From Bacillota bacterium (GTDB lineage: Bacteria; Bacillota; Clostridia; Lachnospirales; Lachnospiraceae), in contig JAEZKU010000038.1 of assembly GCA_023436065.1 (NCBI GenBank), positions 22,062-86,061 on the forward strand: 64,000 bases of DNA, written 5' to 3'. Numbering within the stretch: position 1 is the stretch's first letter; every line of letters begins with the position of its first letter. A program made the position numbers and the translations under genes. Below are positions 27,195 through 35,066 of this stretch, piece after piece. The notes beneath the pieces were generated by a model that had not been told where the DNA came from, did not search any database, and was given only the letters and a program-made list of their open reading frames with translations.

Positions 27195-27201
27195 TTGTAT
27201 T

Positions 27202-27230
27202 ACTATATATTACAAGTTTCCGTCTGTCAA
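27202..27230 (-). promoter_or_regulatory. Promoter of the chemoreceptor gene
   Basis: On the minus strand TTGACA (27225-27230) and TATAGT (27202-27207) are separated by 17 bases, about 80 bases before the chemoreceptor ATG. Confidence 0.65.
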
Positions 27231-27263
27231 TATATTTATAGAATTAATTGTATCAGTTTTTTC

Positions 27264-27641
27264 TTACGGAAGGATTGCAATGATTTCAACTTCACAGGCT
27301 ACATCTTTGGGCAATTTAGCTGCTGCCACACAGGATCTGGCCGGTTTACCGGTAAAATACTGTGCATATACCTCATTGAAGGCTGCGAAATCATCCATGT
27401 CCTTTAAGAAACAGGTGGTCTTAATGACATTTTCAAAATTAGCACCTGCTGCTTCCAGGATTGCAGCAATATTCTTCATGACCTGGGTTGCCTGTACCTT
27501 AATATCACCCTCTACTACTTGTCCGTTCTCCGGATTTAATGGAATCTGTCCTGATGCAAACAGCATGTTACCACTGATTAAAGCCTGGGAATAAGGTCCA
27601 ATTGCAGCAGGAGCCTTATCAGTCTGGATTATTTTAAACAT
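27264..27641 (-). CDS. ridA: RidA-family enamine/imine deaminase
   Basis: Small trimeric enzyme that hydrolyses reactive enamine and imine intermediates made by PLP enzymes, protecting the cell from 2-aminoacrylate damage. Family marks: KAPAAIGPYSQAL, LFASGQIPLNPENGQVV, KTTCFLKDMDDFAAFNEVY, and the Arg of ARSCVAAAKLPKDVACEVEIIAI, which binds the substrate carboxyl. I chose the ATG at 27641, preceded by GGAGGG, giving 125 residues, the normal length; an ATG 20 codons upstream lacks support. It lies 56 bases after the last kinase gene of the polysaccharide locus and may be read from it. Confidence 0.92.
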   Translation of the reverse strand: MFKIIQTDKAPAAIGPYSQALISGNMLFASGQIPLNPENGQVVEGDIKVQATQVMKNIAAILEAAGANFENVIKTTCFLKDMDDFAAFNEVYAQYFTGKPARSCVAAAKLPKDVACEVEIIAILP

Positions 27642-27697
27642 ATGAAACCCTCCGTTCTGGAATTTTCTTACCATTATAAAGATTATTTGGAAATTTA

Positions 27698-29185
27698 TCA
27701 AGAGGGAATAACCAGTTCCTCTTTTCCCTTCTTCCGACTGCGATGATGGTCTCCGTAGCCGTAGCGTCCATATCTTCCATAGTATCCGCTTCCATACCCA
27801 TAGCCATAACCGTAGCCATAGCCGGTTATGCTTGATCTCACACCGTTAAACACACAGCCTATCATCTTAATATCACTTCCTTCGGATATATGCTCCAATC
27901 CCTCAAGAATCTGATCCTTTTTCGAATAATCCTGTTTCACTATAAAAATTGCTCCTTCAGCAAGCTTAGCCAAGTCACAGGTATCCGAAACAATTGCCGA
28001 TGGTGCTGTATCAAGTATGATATAGTCTGCGAAATTCTTCATTTCCTCCAGGAGCTTAGACATATTTGCCGTATCGATAATCTCTGCGGAATTCTTGATC
28101 GGCTGATTGCAGACCAAGGCATGAATGCCCTGTTTATCATAGTATTTCAAGGCTTTCTTAAACTTTACTTTTCCGTTCAGTACCTCTTCCATCCCTATGG
28201 TATCGGCAGAAACGGAAAGCAGCTTACCGAGGGTAGGACGTCTGAAGTCACAGTCCGCGATTATTGTCTTTTTTCCTTCCTCTGCAAGAGCTAAGGCAAG
28301 GTTATAAGCAAAGGTACTTTTTCCTTCTCCCGGAATAGCACTTGTGACAAGTATCGTTTTCAGTCCCTTCTGCTTTGCGATCTTTTCGACCCTTGCCCTG
28401 ATTTTCAGAATTTCCTCACGATAGGAAAAGGGCAGCTTCTCATTTTGAAGTGTAATAACACGCTCCTGATCTTTTCCCCTCTTTTTAAAGGATACCTCGG
28501 GCAGGCTGCCCAAATGCTTGATACTTGTTATCTTTTCAATATCCTCAATCTTATGAACCGTATTTCTGGTGAGGGCAAATAACAGAATAGCCAGAAGGCC
28601 GATGCCTGTTCCGATCAATGCTCCGATCCCGGCACGTCTCATGTAATCAACGGCATTCACAGGCTTTACCGGTATTCCTGTCTCATCTAATATCTCCAGC
28701 TTCGTACTGCCCACAACAGTATCAGCAACCGTGGGATAATTTTTAATGACTGATTGCAACACTTGATTAGCCTGTTCGGCATCCACCGAAGTCACTTTGA
28801 TGGTGAACAGATTCGTATTTTCTACGTTTTCAGCTGTAATCGTATCTGTGATATAGGACAGCCCCAAGTCTCCGGCTATGATACTTTTCAGCACCCCGCT
28901 GTTTATGATGTACGGAAAGGTCTTTGACATCTGTGCAGCTCTCAAGCTGTCCTGATAAATACTGCCATTGGAGGAATCCTCCAGATTAACTGAAAAGGTT
29001 ACTGCAGCAGTATAGTACGGACTAAAATTCCTGTAGGCAACCCCACAGCTGATCCCTGCTGCGATCGCAGCAAAAATTAGGATTGTCCATCCGATGCTTT
29101 TAAAGCCCTTCCACAAATCTTTGATCAAGGAGAAAACATCGATTTCATATTCTGTTTCATCCTTCTTGTATACATATTCTTTCAT
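27698..29185 (-). CDS. CpsC-CpsD fusion tyrosine kinase (BY-kinase), Gly-Tyr-rich tail
   Basis: Bacterial tyrosine kinase fused to its membrane adaptor, controlling polysaccharide chain length and export. A Wzz-type part has membrane segments at about 32-52 and 190-210 around an outside domain. The cytosolic kinase part shows Walker A in SAIPGEGKST, Walker A' IIADCDFRRPT and Walker B YIILDTAPS. The tail is a Tyr/Gly repeat (YGYGYGYGYG and following) of at least ten Tyr, the site of autophosphorylation. It is 495 residues long and lies 56 bases after a related kinase gene. The second CpsB phosphatase of the locus (31563) is the likely partner that removes the phosphates. Confidence 0.9.
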   Translation of the reverse strand: MKEYVYKKDETEYEIDVFSLIKDLWKGFKSIGWTILIFAAIAAGISCGVAYRNFSPYYTAAVTFSVNLEDSSNGSIYQDSLRAAQMSKTFPYIINSGVLKSIIAGDLGLSYITDTITAENVENTNLFTIKVTSVDAEQANQVLQSVIKNYPTVADTVVGSTKLEILDETGIPVKPVNAVDYMRRAGIGALIGTGIGLLAILLFALTRNTVHKIEDIEKITSIKHLGSLPEVSFKKRGKDQERVITLQNEKLPFSYREEILKIRARVEKIAKQKGLKTILVTSAIPGEGKSTFAYNLALALAEEGKKTIIADCDFRRPTLGKLLSVSADTIGMEEVLNGKVKFKKALKYYDKQGIHALVCNQPIKNSAEIIDTANMSKLLEEMKNFADYIILDTAPSAIVSDTCDLAKLAEGAIFIVKQDYSKKDQILEGLEHISEGSDIKMIGCVFNGVRSSITGYGYGYGYGYGSGYYGRYGRYGYGDHHRSRKKGKEELVIPS

Positions 29186-29241
29186 CTTTATCTCCGATCC
29201 GCCGCACTGCGATATTATTTATGAAGTCTCCTTTTAACACA

Positions 29242-30684
29242 TCAATCACTCTGATAAGCCGCATCAGTATTATGATATCCATAATAACTCCGGTAAGAGT
29301 ACTTGCTGTGATAACCGGATCGATACCCAAACGGACTATTCCTTACATTATTGAATACACAACCCAATAGCTCAGAATTTGTCTCCGACAGAGTATCTAT
29401 CACATCATTGATATACTTTGCTTTCGCATAGCTCTGTCTGACAACCAGGAGAGTTGAATCCGCGATATCAGCCAACAGCTCCGTATCCGCCGAGACAGAA
29501 AGCGGAGGGGAATCTATGATCACATAATCCATAATATTCTTTTGAATTTCAATCATCTCTAAAAAGGCGGTGCTTGTGATCAGGTCTACAGAATTGTTGT
29601 AATATTTGGATCCGATGAGCAGAAAGATTCCGGAGTTCTCCTCAACCATAAGCACATCCTTTAAATCCTTCTTTTTCAATAAATATTCACCTAACTCCTG
29701 AGTTTCCGGTACCTCCTTTTCAAGTATCTTATAGATTGACGGTTTGCAAAAATCAGCGTCTATGAGCAAAACCTTTTTTGATTTCTGGGCCAGAGCCAGC
29801 GCAAGATTAGTCGCCACGGTTGATTTTCCTTCGTTTTCAAGCAGGCTCGTCACCAACAATACCCTTTGGTCTTTGGCGGAGGCCTTATATTCAAACTTAC
29901 TCCTCATACTTTTAATACTTTCCACAAAGGAGAAGCTGACTGTCGGGCTTGTAATCAAAATACTCTTTTTCTTCTTATGAAGTTTTGCACGCAGAGTCTT
30001 ATATCTATTTTCATGATAAATAACCCCGAACAGCTTTGTATCAAGCTTTCTGGTTACTTCCTTCACATTCTTAATATTATCCCTTGTAACGGATAAGATT
30101 GCCAGGATCAGCAGCATCGCCGCAGCACCACCCAGGAAGGAAAGCTTCATAATACGTCTCATATCCGGCGGATTATCCGGATACATCGGAATCGAAGGTG
30201 CTTCCAGCACATCTATAATTGCATTCTGATACAAGGTATTCGTTACCGAAGTATAATTATCCATAATGGATAGGATGATACGATAGGCTGTCTCCGGACT
30301 GGGTGCCGAAACCGTTAAGACAAATAAATTCGTCTCCGGTATGATTTCTGCTGAAATATAATCCGGAATGACTGCTGCACCGATATCAATTGCGACACGC
30401 TTTTTAATTAGTTCTCCATCAAAAATATTGGTTAAGCTGCTGGCAACCGTATTGGCAGCAGCCAGATTATCATAGGTATTATTCGCTCCTTTAGAGGTAA
30501 CTGCAAAGGTAGCTCTTGCCTTATAGGTGGGGGTATAAACGATATCTGCTATGATATAAGAACACAGAGCAACCGTTAATCCAAAAATCAGTATTAGCCA
30601 CCAATCCTTCAATAAATCACGCATCACATCGTATGAATCCACCCGCAGTTCATCATTATGTACATTCATTTCAATCTCTGACAT
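29242..30684 (-). CDS. CpsC-CpsD fusion tyrosine kinase (BY-kinase), second copy
   Basis: Paralogue of the next kinase gene, 480 residues. A Wzz-like N-terminal part has membrane segments at about 32-52 and 180-200. The kinase domain has Walker A in LLENEGKST, Walker A' LLIDADFCKPS and Walker B YVIIDSPPLS. A Tyr-rich tail (YRSGYHSKYSYRSYYGYH) gives the autophosphorylation cluster. The Walker A here lacks the usual Pro-Gly before EGKST. It starts nine bases after the Ig-like gene ends. Two fused kinases in series, in addition to a separate CpsC and CpsD pair at 53631-55109, are unusual for a single locus. Confidence 0.9.
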   Translation of the reverse strand: MSEIEMNVHNDELRVDSYDVMRDLLKDWWLILIFGLTVALCSYIIADIVYTPTYKARATFAVTSKGANNTYDNLAAANTVASSLTNIFDGELIKKRVAIDIGAAVIPDYISAEIIPETNLFVLTVSAPSPETAYRIILSIMDNYTSVTNTLYQNAIIDVLEAPSIPMYPDNPPDMRRIMKLSFLGGAAAMLLILAILSVTRDNIKNVKEVTRKLDTKLFGVIYHENRYKTLRAKLHKKKKSILITSPTVSFSFVESIKSMRSKFEYKASAKDQRVLLVTSLLENEGKSTVATNLALALAQKSKKVLLIDADFCKPSIYKILEKEVPETQELGEYLLKKKDLKDVLMVEENSGIFLLIGSKYYNNSVDLITSTAFLEMIEIQKNIMDYVIIDSPPLSVSADTELLADIADSTLLVVRQSYAKAKYINDVIDTLSETNSELLGCVFNNVRNSPFGYRSGYHSKYSYRSYYGYHNTDAAYQSD

Positions 30685-30693
30685 CCTGTTCTC

Positions 30694-31530
30694 CTATTCT
30701 TCCACAACAACCAAAAGCCTCGTTGAACCGCTATAGCCATTTTGTGCCTTCATGGAATAATCCGCTTTATATACGCCCGGTTTTCCGGTATTTACATTCG
30801 TGGATATTGAAATATCCTCTGTGCTACTGTATACCACCTGATTGATCCTTACCCCTTTCAGATAAGCTTCAGGCTTGAAGGCATCTCCTACCTTCAGATA
30901 GATCAGATATTCGTCCAAAAGGATCTCCGGTATGAGTTTTTCCATATTATAAAAGGGAACATAAAACTCCACCTCTGCAGGAAGAACTGCAGTGTCTCCT
31001 GCGCTGTTGGTCACCTGAAATTTAATCTGATAGGTGTCCTCTGCTGTTCCGAAATAATGATCCGGCTTTTCGTATTTTATATTTTCTGTTAACTCCCCAT
31101 CGATGCAGTCCAGAACCTTCATATATTTCAATATATTCGCAGCATCTCCTACGGCAAATCGTAAGGGTTGCTCCAATGAGAACCTCGGTGGCTTATAATC
31201 CGTATAAATCAGCTTTCTTTCCTTTTTGGTGACATTACCGCCAGAGTCAAAGGCTGCATAGGTAATCAGCCTCTGCCCGGGACCTATAAAATTGGAGACT
31301 GCTTCAGTCAGTAAAGTATCTGTTACATCACCGTCTTTCTCATCATAGGCGGTTACGTTTTTCAACAGCTCCTCATTGGTTACTTCTACTCCGACCGTAA
31401 TTTCATCTCCGGCAAACTCAATCACAGGTCCGACGATGTCATTCCTGCTTGCTTCATATCCATAGTATCCGGCAAAAGAGATTACGGATAACATAAACAG
31501 TAAAAGTCCTGCTATTCTCAGTAGTTTCAT
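30694..31530 (-). CDS. Membrane-anchored Ig-like (DUF5011/HYR-type) protein
   Basis: One membrane segment near the start (LLRIAGLLLFMLSVISFAGYYGY) is followed by an outside part of about 250 residues with tandem bacterial Ig-like repeats. Signs are VTAYDEKDGDVTD, ITYAAFDSGGNVTKKERKLIY, DCIDGELTENIKY and FQVTNSAGDTAVLPAEVEF, the KDGD...D / SGN pattern of DUF5011. It lies between CpsB phosphatase and the tyrosine kinases, so it may work with polysaccharide or peptide outside the membrane. Start is uncertain: ATG at 31530 (AAAGG 12 bases upstream), ATG at 31551, or a TTG at 31566 overlapping the phosphatase stop. I chose 31530 because the signal anchor follows directly. Confidence 0.75.
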   Translation of the reverse strand: MKLLRIAGLLLFMLSVISFAGYYGYEASRNDIVGPVIEFAGDEITVGVEVTNEELLKNVTAYDEKDGDVTDTLLTEAVSNFIGPGQRLITYAAFDSGGNVTKKERKLIYTDYKPPRFSLEQPLRFAVGDAANILKYMKVLDCIDGELTENIKYEKPDHYFGTAEDTYQIKFQVTNSAGDTAVLPAEVEFYVPFYNMEKLIPEILLDEYLIYLKVGDAFKPEAYLKGVRINQVVYSSTEDISISTNVNTGKPGVYKADYSMKAQNGYSGSTRLLVVVEE

Positions 31531-31562
31531 GATATGCCCGTACCTTTCCATAGTATGACCGT

Positions 31563-32312
31563 TCAATAGAACGAACGAACTTCTAATTGAACCAAATCTA
31601 TATTCTTCAAAACTCTTTTCGGGTTTTCGCGAAACAGAATATGTACATATTCCTTGCTGCAGACCCTTCGTACAACATGATATACCTCGGTCATATCAGC
31701 AGTGCGCCGATACGGATTATGGGCATCGCTGGCAATAAAGGATGCCAGACTATGTTCCAGCAGATAAAAAGCGGTTTCTCTGGCTCGATATCCGAAGCTC
31801 CCCAATATACTACCTTTGTTAACCTGTAACGAAGCTCCCATTTCCAACCATCGGCATACGGCATCGGTATATTTCTGAACCAGATGATAACGCTCCGGAT
31901 GAGCTATAATAGGACTATAGCCGGCTTCCAGGATTTCTGACAGCAAATATTCGATAAAGCCGGGATCTTCATAGAAATTGAATTCGATCAGAAGATACCT
32001 GGAATGATTCAAAGTAATCAACCTGCCCTGTCGCAAAAGCCCGGGCACATCCTCGGATGCGTAAACCTCCATTCCCGGCACAATGGTAAGTGGAAGCTGT
32101 CGTTCCTTGAGAGCCTTTTCAAATGATTTGAAGCATTGAATAAAAGCATCATCATAATAATTATCAAAAATTCCCTCAACATTACTATGTGGTGTGACAA
32201 TCAAAGTATCTACACCACTGCGAAGAGCCATCTCTGCCATGATAAGGGAATCCTCCATTGTTTCCGAGCCATCATCTATCCCCGGCAGGATATGAGTATG
32301 AATATCTATCAT
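31563..32312 (-). CDS. CpsB/YwqE-like tyrosine-protein phosphatase (PHP family), second copy
   Basis: Metal-dependent phosphatase of the PHP superfamily that dephosphorylates BY-kinases. Motifs: IDIHTHILPGIDDGS at the start (metal-binding HxH and Asp), VTPHSN, IVPGMEVYA, PIIAHPERY and SDAHNP near 200. At 249 residues it is full length. It heads the kinase end of the second module, upstream of the two fused kinases; a separate CpsB starts the whole locus at 55873. Each phosphatase thus has its own kinase partner set. Confidence 0.92.
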   Translation of the reverse strand: MIDIHTHILPGIDDGSETMEDSLIMAEMALRSGVDTLIVTPHSNVEGIFDNYYDDAFIQCFKSFEKALKERQLPLTIVPGMEVYASEDVPGLLRQGRLITLNHSRYLLIEFNFYEDPGFIEYLLSEILEAGYSPIIAHPERYHLVQKYTDAVCRWLEMGASLQVNKGSILGSFGYRARETAFYLLEHSLASFIASDAHNPYRRTADMTEVYHVVRRVCSKEYVHILFRENPKRVLKNIDLVQLEVRSFY

Positions 32313-32341
32313 TTTATCTTCACCGCCTTTATTTCGGTTGT

Positions 32342-33613
32342 TCAGTTCTGTATCCCAATGATCTTATACTCCTTAAGAAGCTCTATCCTCTTCCTTCCAA
32401 TTGCTATGCTGCGGCTTGTCTTCTGTATCATCTGTACAGGGTTCTTCACCAATAGCATATTGAAAGCCATCCGGTGCAGCCAAGCCAGCGGAAGAAGGTA
32501 GGGTTTATTTGAGCAGTATAGATATTTACTTTTCATAAAATCCCTGTTTGGAAAGATAATTCTCAACAAGGAATTCCTATCCTTATTCTTACCTCTGTAT
32601 CCTCTGTCAGCAATCACTGCCTGCAAGGTCAGAGAGCATGTCTTAATTCGATCCTCATTGCTTTGTCCAAAAATACCTGCCTTCATAATATCCTCCAACA
32701 AAGCATCCGAATGAATGTCCGTCATTTCAGCCGTAGGTGGATACCATACCATTTGATCGGAGAGTCCCATATATTCTCTCCCGATTGCCAGTAGGTTCAG
32801 CAGAAAAGTCTGATACCCGAGCTGTGTCACCTGCTGCCATACCCGGGGATAGTCAATCTCTTTGCCATAGGTGTTACAAAACAGGACCAGATCACATACC
32901 TGCCTGATCCCAAAACCCATACACACAAAATGCTTGGCACAATGCAGGATCAGAAAGAGAAGGTGATCACTGTAAGATAGTGTATGGATAGAAGTACCAC
33001 AGATATGGATCTCGATGCTGTTCTCGAAGACACTCTCAAATCTATCATTCATTGCTTTATAAAGCCCTATGGCAGGATCAAAAAGATCTATGTGCACTTC
33101 GATGATCAATCCGGTCTTCGCACTGATATAGGCTGTCTCCTGTTGTGGTTCTCTTCTGTTCTTATTCTTTTCCGATAACATAAAACCGGAGGAGGTCAAG
33201 ACGGAATCCACTATAGAAAAATCTTCTTTGCGAATATAGATGTCTTCATCCCCGGAGCATCTCTCATGATTGTTCGGATACAACATCCGCAGTACAATTC
33301 CCTTGACAACTAAGGCTTTTACTCCGGCTTCCTTAAGTCTCCCATAGATGGTCAGAAATTCCTCTGTCCGTATAATCTGGTTAACCGTAACACCAATGGC
33401 CAATTTTTTCCATGCTCCTGCCAATTCCTGATTCATCATGGGAAGCAGTTGTTTTTTATTGATTGAGTGATATATCATCGGAATTATGTTATGTATTCCT
33501 GATAAAAAAAACAGCTTGTCCCAATCTGCTTCAGCGTTATCGATTACCACATCCCTATCAGTTCCCATGGATACCGACAATAAATACAATAGCTGTCTTG
33601 ACATCTGGTCCAT
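32342..33613 (-). CDS. Nucleotidyltransferase-fold protein (PF14907 type)
   Basis: 423-residue protein with the pattern of uncharacterised nucleotidyltransferases: a helical N-terminus, then VKALVVKGIVLRMLYPNN and SGDEDIYIRKEDF, where the Asp-Glu-Asp is the likely metal site, then IEVHIDLFDPA and a helical end. From memory, such proteins occur in some RiPP (notably Firmicute lasso peptide) clusters next to HPr-kinase-like proteins, and in polysaccharide loci. The substrate may be a peptide, phosphate-carrying residue or glycan intermediate. It is three bases from the S26 peptidase gene, in the same unit as the exporter and radical SAM genes. Confidence 0.75.
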   Translation of the reverse strand: MDQMSRQLLYLLSVSMGTDRDVVIDNAEADWDKLFFLSGIHNIIPMIYHSINKKQLLPMMNQELAGAWKKLAIGVTVNQIIRTEEFLTIYGRLKEAGVKALVVKGIVLRMLYPNNHERCSGDEDIYIRKEDFSIVDSVLTSSGFMLSEKNKNRREPQQETAYISAKTGLIIEVHIDLFDPAIGLYKAMNDRFESVFENSIEIHICGTSIHTLSYSDHLLFLILHCAKHFVCMGFGIRQVCDLVLFCNTYGKEIDYPRVWQQVTQLGYQTFLLNLLAIGREYMGLSDQMVWYPPTAEMTDIHSDALLEDIMKAGIFGQSNEDRIKTCSLTLQAVIADRGYRGKNKDRNSLLRIIFPNRDFMKSKYLYCSNKPYLLPLAWLHRMAFNMLLVKNPVQMIQKTSRSIAIGRKRIELLKEYKIIGIQN

Positions 33614-33615
33614 AT

Positions 33616-34113
33616 CTATGCTCCCAAACCGCTCTTTGTTTTTCCGGCCTCAAATCTTATCCTTACCATAGTGTGATATATCCTCAGCAATTCATTTCTG
33701 AAAGGTAATAATACACGCCACAGCAAAAAGATAAATTGCCAGAAAGCAGAAGTGCAGTCAATCTCCTTCCCATTCCGGTAAATCTTCTGCACTACACCGA
33801 TTACCTCCTTCGGAGTAATCAGCTCCTCATCTGCCATAATACAGGAATCTCCCATAGTCCGGTACCCGTTCTCCTCTTTCTTCATAATCCTGTGTAAGAT
33901 ATAATTTCCCCGGCTGTTCTGATACAAAATGATGTCTCCGGTTTTATGCTTATCACATCTTGTAAGCAGTACCTGATCCCTGTTATCAACAATCCAAGGG
34001 CACATACTGTTGCCTCTGATTGTAAATCTTGCTTTGTGTCCATGATTGATAACCTCTTTGACCAATGGAAACAATTCATTTGCAGATACCTCTTTTTTAT
34101 TAAATGTTATCAT
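33616..34113 (-). CDS. S26-type (signal peptidase-like) protein
   Basis: 165-residue protein with the core of signal peptidase: RGNSMCPWI (Ser36 nucleophile), GDIILYQN, YILHRIMK (His74, as in the Ser-His type found in SipW and eukaryotic enzymes instead of Ser-Lys), and MGDSCIMADEELITPKEVIG. The only membrane-like segment is near the C-terminus (about 127-145), so topology would be reversed from SipS. It overlaps no gene but lies 14 bases after the HPr-kinase-like gene. In this setting it could remove the leader of the modified peptide or process another exported protein. Confidence 0.8.
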   Translation of the reverse strand: MITFNKKEVSANELFPLVKEVINHGHKARFTIRGNSMCPWIVDNRDQVLLTRCDKHKTGDIILYQNSRGNYILHRIMKKEENGYRTMGDSCIMADEELITPKEVIGVVQKIYRNGKEIDCTSAFWQFIFLLWRVLLPFRNELLRIYHTMVRIRFEAGKTKSGLGA

Positions 34114-34127
34114 ATTTCATCCCATCC

Positions 34128-35066
34128 CTATGTATGTGGTCTGTACCTTTCCAGCTCATGCTTCAATAGAGCAACTGCTTCGGTGTCCGGCCTGCATCGG
34201 AGCTTTAAGACAGGGATATCCCCGGTAATCTCATCGATCAGATCCAGTGCATGGTTCATAAGCTCTTGTTCCCAGGTAGGTGCAAAGGTTAGAGAGATGA
34301 GTTCCAGAGCACCTTGCCTACTTGTCAACTGCATAACCTGATTGGTTTCTGACTGCTCCAGGATTACGACAGCTCTAAGTTCAATACTTTTATTCAGACA
34401 TTCCATCGAGGAGCCGTTCCAGGGCGCTCCGCAGGTATACCACCTCTCATTCCTCTGAAAGCACAGAGCTCTGTCCCCGTTCAGAATCTGTGCACCCTCA
34501 CCAGTCTTCCACATTCCGGTGTGTGTGGATTTACCCACGCCGGAATGTGCACAGACTATAATTCCCATCTCCTTCCATTCCATGACGACACCATGAAACA
34601 TGATCCCGTGTTTATTCAGTACGGAGTAAGGAAAGATGTAAGCAAGTTCCGCAAGGTAGTCAGGGCTGCCTCCTCCTGTGTGATCAAACAGCAATTCCCA
34701 TACGCTCCAATTCCTGGAGATCCTGTAAACCAGGTGATTGGTCTTATCCTTATTCTTCCTTACCCATAAATAATTTCCACTATCTTCCTGATAGACACGA
34801 TACGGTACCGGTCCTTCTTCGAACCCATCCAAAGGCTTTCCTTCCGGTTCTATGAACTCCTTCCTTGGAATGATGAGATACAGAAGGTTCCACTCTGATC
34901 TGTCTACACTTCCATCCACCAGAAACAAAGAAGCGTCTTCCGGAACTTCATAGGATGAATCGTTTGCATACTCTCCTATTAGCCGAACTGCATAGTTCCC
35001 CATCGATATCACAGTGGGAAAATAGGATACTTTATGCTGTATACTCCTGTTAATGTCCGCCGCCAT
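34128..35066 (-). CDS. HPr-kinase-like P-loop kinase of the peptide module
   Basis: About 312 residues. The C-terminal half has a P-loop CAHSGVGKSTHTG (Lys179) of the HPrK/PEPCK type, then NGDRALCF, APWNGSS and AVVILEQSE. Homologues in Firmicute lasso peptide clusters phosphorylate a Ser of the precursor; that is known for the family and only inferred here. The N-terminal half has no clear motif. I chose ATG 35066, with AGGAGG five bases before it. A reading frame open 69 codons further upstream runs antiparallel-free through the repeats of the precursor gene in another frame and is judged artificial. The gene overlaps the precursor end by 17 bases. Confidence 0.85.
   Translation of the reverse strand: MAADINRSIQHKVSYFPTVISMGNYAVRLIGEYANDSSYEVPEDASLFLVDGSVDRSEWNLLYLIIPRKEFIEPEGKPLDGFEEGPVPYRVYQEDSGNYLWVRKNKDKTNHLVYRISRNWSVWELLFDHTGGGSPDYLAELAYIFPYSVLNKHGIMFHGVVMEWKEMGIIVCAHSGVGKSTHTGMWKTGEGAQILNGDRALCFQRNERWYTCGAPWNGSSMECLNKSIELRAVVILEQSETNQVMQLTSRQGALELISLTFAPTWEQELMNHALDLIDEITGDIPVLKLRCRPDTEAVALLKHELERYRPHT

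Noticed and set aside
31531..31566. TTG start for the Ig-like protein overlapping the phosphatase stop
   Set aside because: No ribosome site; downstream ATG codons give a normal signal anchor.
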